Below are positions 57,770 to 64,000 of a stretch of 64,000 nt of DNA, piece after piece. Position numbers and translations under genes: made by a program. Under the pieces are notes generated by a model. It saw nothing but the letters and a program-made list of their open reading frames with translations. It made no database searches and was not told the origin of the DNA. Numbering within the stretch: position 1 is the first letter of the stretch; every line of letters begins with the position of its first letter. This DNA is from Ovis canadensis (lineage: Eukaryota; Chordata; Mammalia; Artiodactyla; Bovidae). The stretch lies in NCBI RefSeq assembly GCF_042477335.2, contig NC_091245.1, positions 27,042,501 through 27,106,500 of the forward strand. Reading direction: 5' to 3'.

Positions 57770-59353
57770 AAGAACTGTACAAAAAAGACCTTCATGACCC
57801 AGATAATCATGATGGTGTGATTACTCACCTAGAGCCACATCCTGGAATGTGAAGTCAAGTGGGCCTTAGAAAGCATCACTATGAACAAAGCTAGTGGAGG
57901 TGATGGAATTCCAGTTGAGCTGTTTCGAATCCTGAAAGATGATGCTGTGAAAGTACTGCACTCAATATGCCAGCAAATTTGGAAAACTCAGCAGTGGCCA
58001 CAGGACTGGAAAGGGTCAGTTTTCATTCCAATCCCAAAGAAAGGCAATGCCAAAGAATGCTCAAACTACCGCACAACTGCATTTATCTCACATGATAGTA
58101 AAGTACTGCTCAAAATTCTCCAAGCCAGGCTTCAGCAATACGTGAACCGTGAACTTCCTGATGTTCAAGCTGGTTTTAGAAAAGGCAGAGGAACCAGAGA
58201 TCAAACTGCCAACATCCGCTGGATCATGGAAAAAGCAAGAGAGTTCCAGAAAAACATCTATTTCTGCTTTATTGACTATGCCAAAGCCTTTGACTATATG
58301 GATCACAATAAACTGTGGAAAATTCTGAGAGAGATGGGAATACCAGACCACCTGACCTGCCTCTTGAGAAACCTATATGCAGGTCAGGAAGCAACAGTTA
58401 GAACTGGACATGGAACAACAGACTGGTTCCAAATAGGAAAAGGAGTTCATCAAAGCTGTATATTGTCACCCTACTTATTTAACTTTTATGCAGAGTACAT
58501 CATGAGAAACGCTGGGCTGCAAGAAGCACAAGCTGGAATCAAGATTACTGGGAGAAATATCAATAACCTCAGATATGCAGATGACACCACCCTTATGGCA
58601 GAAAGTGAAGAGGAACTAAAAAGCCTCTTGATGAAAGTGAAAGTGGAGAGTGAAAAAGTTGGCCTAAAGCTCAACATTCTGAAAACAAAGATTATGGCAT
58701 CTGGTCCCATCACTTCATGGGAAATAGATGGGGAAACATTGGAAATAGTGTCAGACTTTATTTTTGGGGGCTCCAAAATCACTGCAGATGGTGACTGCAG
58801 CCATGAAATTAAAAGACGTTTACTCCTTGGAAGGAAAGTTATGACCAACCTAGATAGCATATTGAACAGCAGAGACATTACTTTGCCAACAAAGGTCCAT
58901 CTAGTCAAGGCTATGGTTTTTCCAGTGGTCATGTATGGATGTGAGAGTTAGACTGTAAAGAAAGCTGAGTGCCAAAGAATTGTTGCTTTTGAACTGTGGT
59001 GTTGGAGAAGACTCTTGAGAGTCCCTTGGACTGCAAGGAGATCCAACCAGTCCATTCTGAAGGAGATCAGTCCTGGGATTTCTTTGGAAGGAATGATGCT
59101 AAAGCTGAAACTCCAGTACTTTGGCCACCTCATGTGAAGAGTTGACTCATTGGAAAAGACTGTGATGCTGGGAGGGATTGGGGGCAGGAGGAGAAGGGGA
59201 TGATAGAGGATAAGATGGCTGGATGGCATCACTGACTTGATGGACGTGAGTGTGAGTGAACTCAGGGAGTTGGTGATGGACAGGGAGGCCTGGTGTGCTG
59301 TGATTCATGGGGTTGCAAAGAGTCGGACACAACTGAGAGACTGAACTGAATTG
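57770..59353 (+). mobile_element. BovB LINE, 5'-truncated, long reverse-transcriptase frame, clean target duplication
   Basis: The copy begins AGAACTGTACAAAAAAGACC and contains the reverse transcriptase of BovB. The plus frame 57881-58951 (356 residues) has SGGDGIPVELFRILKDD, QAGFRKGRGTRDQTANIRW, FIDYAKAFDYMDHNKL, the catalytic LRYADDTTLMAESEEEL, and VVMYGCES before TAG at 58949-58951, where sister copies have Trp. A 2-base deletion near 57838 separates the frame from the preceding codons. AACTCTCACAG at 57759-57769 and 59354-59364 is the target duplication. VHQSCILSP replaces the usual VRQGCILSP, a change in a conserved block. Both breaks make it inactive. BovB reached ruminants by horizontal transfer, by established work. 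Antisense to RAB3B, in intron 2. Confidence 0.95.
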
Positions 59354-59384
59354 AACTCTCACAGCCAAGGGGAGCCTAAGGAGA

Positions 59385-59665
59385 CATGACAGTTAAGTGT
59401 AATATGGCATCCTGGATGGGATCCTGGAACAGAAAGGGGATATTAGATTAAAAAAAAAAAAACACTAAGGAAATATGAATAAATTGTGGATATCAGTTCA
59501 TAATAAGATATCAATATTGGTTAATTAGCACAAATGTACCATACTGGTGTAATAAGGTAATAAAAGGAGAAACTGGGGATGGGGTAAATGGGAACTCTCT
59601 GCAATACTGTTTGCAAAATTTCTGCAATCTAAAACTATCCTAAAAAATAAACTTTGGGTTTTTTT
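59385..59665 (+). mobile_element. old L1 3' end
   Basis: L1 3' text: ATGGCATCCTGGATGGGATCC, AATATTGGTTAATTAGC, AATGGGAACTCTCTGCAATAC, CAATCTAAAACTATCC and AAAAAATAAA. It is cut at its left end by the BovB insertion region. Confidence 0.7.
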
Positions 59666-61540
59666 TAAAGCACATCCTATGTTTGGATTGGCAGTTTGGA
59701 AAACACAAGGGTGCAGTGTGGACTGACTGAAAGGTGAGTGACTGAAGATGGAACTGGGAAGGTAAGGAAGGGCCTGGAATGCCAGGCAAAGCAGTTTCCT
59801 GGGTATGGATGGGCAGCCCTCCCTGGTTTAAAGCCATGCAGTGACAGTGATCAGCGAGCATGTGAAGGAAGCAAGGCTGAGGGCAGGGAGATCCATTCAG
59901 GCTCCAGATACAGTCTAAGGAGAAGAGAACAAGAATCTGAGGTAGGAAAGGGACAGAAGAACAGCCAGGCTCAGATTGCCCTGGTTAATATTTAGGGCAC
60001 AGAATTGAGGAGGGGATGCATACAAGAGAAATTTGGAGGATAGAACTGATAGTTTTTATGAACTGGATAAGTAGGACCAGAACTGAGAACAAAGGGCGAC
60101 CCTCAGTTTTAAGCTAGGGGCAGTGGTTGGGGTGCTCAAGAAAGGGAGCAAAGACACCCGCTTGGACTTGACCCCTCCATCGTCTCCCTCCCCACCACCT
60201 CCTGGGCCTGAGCTCAAAGTCTCTTCGTCATTAGCACAGAGTCGACAGACTTCACAGAGGAAGGTGAGAAGCACAGGCGTAGAGAGAGGATAAGAGTTTC
60301 CAGCTGTCACCTGGCAACCCAAGGTGTGGAGCAGTGGTGTGGGGCCATGATTTGGGGGGAGGGGGAGTCTGCAGAAGGAAGGAATGATAAATCCTCAGTT
60401 GAATGGCCTCCCTGACACCTCCCCCTGCCCTTAGCAACCCATCAGGCAAGACCCCGGCAAGTGAGGAGAATGTCCTGCTTTTGAAGGCATCCAGGCATCT
60501 TCAAGGGCAGAGCACTGCTGCTCTCTCCACCCCATTGAAAATGGGAGTAAAAGGTCCGCAGCTCACATCTGATTTCCCTGCTGATGAACCCCACCCTGTA
60601 CACACCATGGCTCCAGTCTTAAAAATGGCAGCAACCAAGGCTAGTCACACAGTACAGCACAATGGAGCACTCGTGAACTCATCCTGCTCCACCATTCTCT
60701 GTGTGACTGGGCAAACTTACTGACCACCTGATATGTCACAGGCACCATGTTAAGTCCTTTCCTTTTATTCTCTCGTTTACTGTGCTACTAAAGTAGCTGT
60801 TAATGTTATTCCCATTTTACAGCTGAGGAAACAGAGGCTCAGAGACATCGTTACTTGTCACACTGCTGGGGCCATGTTTTCACTCTACCTCTACCACAAC
60901 TAATGAAGCTCCCACCCATCCTCATACTGGAAGAATGCGCTCCTCACTGAACACTGCATTAAGCGCTGAACCACTGAATTACAGACCTGTTTATCAGTGA
61001 GGCCCATCAGAATCACCTGTGAAGCTGTAGAGGGTGGAGAGAGACAGGGCTGGTAGAAAGGGAGAGAAGCTGGAAAGCTAACGGGGGATAGTTTGAAACA
61101 GATAACCCATCCCTTTCTGAACGTGTTTCCTTGGAGACGCAGCTCCAATTTTCAGCTATGACACTGACTCTCAACCACCTGTGAGGTCCTTGGGGCATCA
61201 CAGGGCAACCGGAAGAGTGGTGAAGGCAGTCGGCTGTAAAAAGAGCACAAGTTCTGAGCCCCTATTGTGCCATTTACTAACTTTGATGATATTTGTTCAA
61301 GTCTCTTAACTTCTGAGTCTGGTAGTTTTGTCATCTGTTCTGTGCTCCATCATTGTGGTGATTGTCTTTTAAAGGCATGTAAAGTAACTGTACAATCTAT
61401 AGTTGTTGCTCAATAAATTATAACTCAACAATATTTTCACCATCTATTGAGTGCTTTCTGAGCACCCAAGTCATTACATATGTAATGATATAACAAGGAG
61501 GGTGGGGTACAGAGCATCATACATGGGTTTTGAAGTCCAA
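59666..61540. other. RAB3B intron 2 segment with MIRs
   Basis: MIR-like at about 60715-60880 (TATGTCACAGGCACCATG, TACAGCTGAGGAAACAGAGG) and 61225-61420. The open frames on both strands lack motifs. No young retroposon. Confidence 0.45.
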
Positions 61541-61766
61541 TGTACATGCGTGCTAAGTCGCTTCAGTCATGTCCCACTCTGTGCAACCCTATGCACTGTA
61601 GCCTGCCAGGCACCTCTGTCTGTGGGATCTCCAGGCAAGAATACTGAAGTGGATTGCCATGCCTGCCTCCAGGGCATCTTCCCGATCCAGGGATTGAACC
61701 CTGGTCTCTTATGTGTCCTACATTGGCAGGCAGGTTCTTCACCATTTCCACCACCAGGGAAGCCCC
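61541..61766 (-). mobile_element. Bov-tA SINE
   Basis: Reversed: GTGCTAAGTCGCTTCAGTC, CAGGGCATCTTCCCGATCC, CCACCAGGGAAGCCCC. Flanks give only a weak match. Confidence 0.92.
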
Positions 61767-61803
61767 TAAAGTCAGAAAAACCTGGATTAAAATCTGGAGT
61801 CTA

Positions 61804-61997
61804 GAGACTTCCTAGGTCCAGTGGTTGGGACTTCGCTTTCCAATGCAGGAGGTGTGGGTTCAATCCCTGATCCGGGAGCTAAGATCCCACATGCCTTGAG
61901 GCCAAAAAAAACAAAACATAAAACAGAAACAATATTGTAGCAAAGTCAATAAAGACTTTAAAACTACTCCACATCAAAATAAAAATCTTTTAAAAAA
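61804..61997 (+). mobile_element. CHR-type tRNA-Glu SINE, short form
   Basis: GACTTCCTAGGTCCAGTGG, CCAATGCAGGAGGTGTGGG, CCTGATCCGGGAGCTAAG, then an A-rich end. AATCTGGAGTCTA at 61791-61803 and AATCTGGACTCTA at 61998-62010 flank it. Confidence 0.9.
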
Positions 61998-62067
61998 AAT
62001 CTGGACTCTACAACCTACTATTTTAGTGAATTTAAGTAAGCTACCTAACTTCTCTGGACCTCAGTTT

Positions 62068-62281
62068 TGTTGTTCTTGTTTAGTTACTAAGCCATGTCCG
62101 ACTCTTAAAGACCCCATGGACTGTAGCCTGTCAGACTCTTCTATCCCTGGGATTTCCCAGACAAGAATACTGGAATGAGTTGCCATTTCCTTCTCCAGGG
62201 TATCTTCCCAACCCAGGGATCAAACCTGTGCCTCTTGCATTGGCAGGTGGATTCTTTACTGCTGAGCCACCGGGGAAATGT
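62068..62281 (-). mobile_element. Bov-tA SINE
   Basis: Reversed: TGTTTAGTTACTAAGCCATG, CAGGGTATCTTCCCAACCC, CTGAGCCACCGGGGAAA. Target duplication GGACCTCAGTTT at 62056-62067 and 62282-62293. Confidence 0.95.
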
Positions 62282-62293
62282 GGACCTCAGTTT

Positions 62294-63823
62294 GCTTATC
62301 TATAAAACAAGGATAATAACAATACCTACCTAGCTCACAGGATTGCTGGGAGAATAACATGAGTTGCTAAAAGCACTGAGCACAGTGCTGGCCATTAGGC
62401 AGTGCCATTGTCAGCTCACATCAACCCTGCCGGAGGTATTATTAGCCCCATTTTACAGGTGAAGATATTTTACATAAATGGTGGTTGCTGTTTATTGCCA
62501 CAATAACTATTGATGTGTGAAATGGAGAGGGAGGCCTTCTGAGTAAGAAAGCAAGATCCTCCAGCCTCCGGGCCTCTAAAACCAGGGATCAAGAGGAAGC
62601 AAGACCCATATCCCTCCCCTGTGGCCCCCACACAACCACTGTCTGTAGCCTTTATTCCTCCATTCATGTCAGTCATGGCAAGAAGCCCCAGTCTGCCCAG
62701 CCATTCCTAATTACTGGGCTTTGATTCCCTTACAGCTATGTATATCATCTTTTCTAGCCCTATTTTCTCCTCTCCCCTTGAAGGCTTTCCCTGGGCCTTC
62801 TGAAACCCACAGTTGGTCATCAGAGAAATCTCATTTTCCTCCACCTCTGGTCTGGATGTTTTCCTCACCTTCCTGCTGTGATTGAAAGCTGATTCTCCTT
62901 GAGGGCATGGCTTCTCCCAAATTGATGGCTGCTCCTCTCTCACTACCTCTGAATCTCTGGGCCAGAAAGTAGGACACATGTTATTGCTTTCCACCCCAGC
63001 CTGCAGAGCATTCTCTTTCCCCCCTTCAAAAAACAATATGTCCTCCAGCTTTGGGTCTTACATTATGAGATTACGCCACCCACTCATCCCTCTGCTGACC
63101 AGTGAGCAGTTCTTGCTTCATGTTACTCTCTCCATAATTTTTGGTGATTTCATAGCCACAGAGGTGAGCTTTCCCACATCTTCCCTCAAGTTCCTCTTCT
63201 CCCGTCATGCTGATCTCCATCCCTGCCTCAGCCACTCACAATTATGCCCTCCACCTTGCTGGTACCAATAGGAATTTCAACCTCCTATTCTCAGATAGCT
63301 GTGATCTTTCTAGTTCATTCCTTCTAGATTCCCAGCTGCGAGTCTTCAACCTCTACCATCTTTTCACTGCCTTTACATCATACCTCCTTCTCTGCCCAGC
63401 TTGAATTCTAGGGCCAATTATGACACTGGTTTCCCGCACACACCTCAGACTCCGTTGGTCCTCGATTTCTTTGTCATACCCATTCAGCAAAACAATACTT
63501 TCATTAGAGCCAACTCTCTGCCTCTGCTATGACTGCATCCACAGAGCAAAACATGGTCGGAGCAAACACACAACTATGCTCTGAATTTATGAATTTAAAT
63601 TTATGATTACTAATTTCAAGTGGAGCCTTAATGCTAATCAGCAATCAAATTACATTTCCCTAGTCTATTCCCTCTTCCACCTTCTGAGACGACTTTCTCC
63701 TCTGTTCTTGAATCTCTGCGTCCCCTCTCCCAACCTCACTCTCAGCTGACGACCTTGCTTCCTACTCCACCAAAAAAGTGTATCCAAGAGAATTCCCACC
63801 AGCACATGTAGCCCCTAGCTGCA
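62294..63823. other. RAB3B intron 2 segment, no gene seen
   Basis: MIR-like end at about 62294-62420. The rest, CT-rich at 62750-63800, contains open frames on both strands without motifs. No RAB3B upstream exon is present. Confidence 0.45.
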
Positions 63824-64000
63824 TGTGTGTGTGTGTTAAGTCACTTCATCGTGTCTGACTCTGCGATGCTATGTCTGTAGCCTGCCAGGCTCCTCTGTCC
63901 ATGAGACTCTCCAGGCAAGAATACTGGAGTGAAGTGTCATGCCCTCCTCCAGGGGATCTTCCTGACTTAGGGAGGATCCTGATCGAACCCGCGTCACTTT
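63824..64000 (-). mobile_element. Bov-tA SINE, cut by window edge
   Basis: Begins with a GT-rich tail (GTGTGTGTGTGTTAAGTC), then CATCGTGTCTGACTC and CCTCCAGGGGATCTTCC, and continues past the edge. Confidence 0.92.

Noticed and set aside
40916..64000. Search for the upstream RAB3B coding exon (P-loop GNSSVGKTS-type segment)
   Set aside because: No minus-strand frame shows a P-loop or switch I. The exon must lie beyond the right edge.
1..64000. CRISPR arrays, bacterial operons, phage or other prokaryotic systems
   Set aside because: Spliced vertebrate exons and ruminant retroposons fill the window. No regularly spaced direct repeats of CRISPR type are seen.

Overview
The window is mammalian nuclear DNA from a ruminant (cattle, sheep, goat or a close relative). 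The evidence is the repeat content: RTE-type BovB LINEs, Bov-tA/Bov-A2 SINEs that share the BovB 3' end, tRNA-Glu-derived CHR-type SINEs, young bovid-type L1 3' ends, and a background of MIR, L2 and MaLR fragments. Host genes here are sparse, intron-rich and CpG-poor. I cannot tell cattle from sheep or goat by eye.

One host gene is supported. It is RAB3B on the minus strand, seen through its last three coding exons: exon 3 (40797-40915), exon 4 (37841-37965) and exon 5 (17396-17583). Together they encode residues 77-219 of a 219-residue Rab3 GTPase. They carry the DTAGQ, NKCD and SAK nucleotide-binding motifs and a C-terminal CSC prenylation motif. The exon lengths (119, 125 and 188 coding bases), splice phases and GT/AG borders all agree. 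The N-terminal coding exon (P-loop, switch I) is not in the window and must lie beyond 64000. Intron 4 is about 20.3 kb, intron 3 about 2.8 kb, and intron 2 runs off the right edge. Bases 1-17395 are the gene's 3' untranslated region, of unknown length, and downstream flank.

The rest is a layered deposit of transposable elements. BovB copies lie at 185-1488, 23835-24313, 28105-30395, 30765-31385, 34134-34692, 35235-35410, 46285-46519 and 57770-59353. Two of them keep long reverse-transcriptase reading frames with a YADD motif but carry nonsense or frameshift breaks. Two young L1 3' ends lie in intron 4, one on each strand (18023-18845 minus; 24752-26290 plus), with clear target-site duplications. 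About ten Bov-tA SINEs and eight CHR-type SINEs are scattered throughout, many with duplications I could read directly. Older LTR, Tigger, hAT, L1M, L2 and MIR remnants fill much of the remainder.

I found no evidence of a previously undescribed biological system. The better leads are local: a perfect 16-bp inverted repeat at 50838-50879, an L1 tail that looks like a tiny 3' transduction, an L2 tail six bases from a RAB3B splice donor, a long polypurine tract in intron 3, and a nested repeat pile against the exon 5 acceptor.
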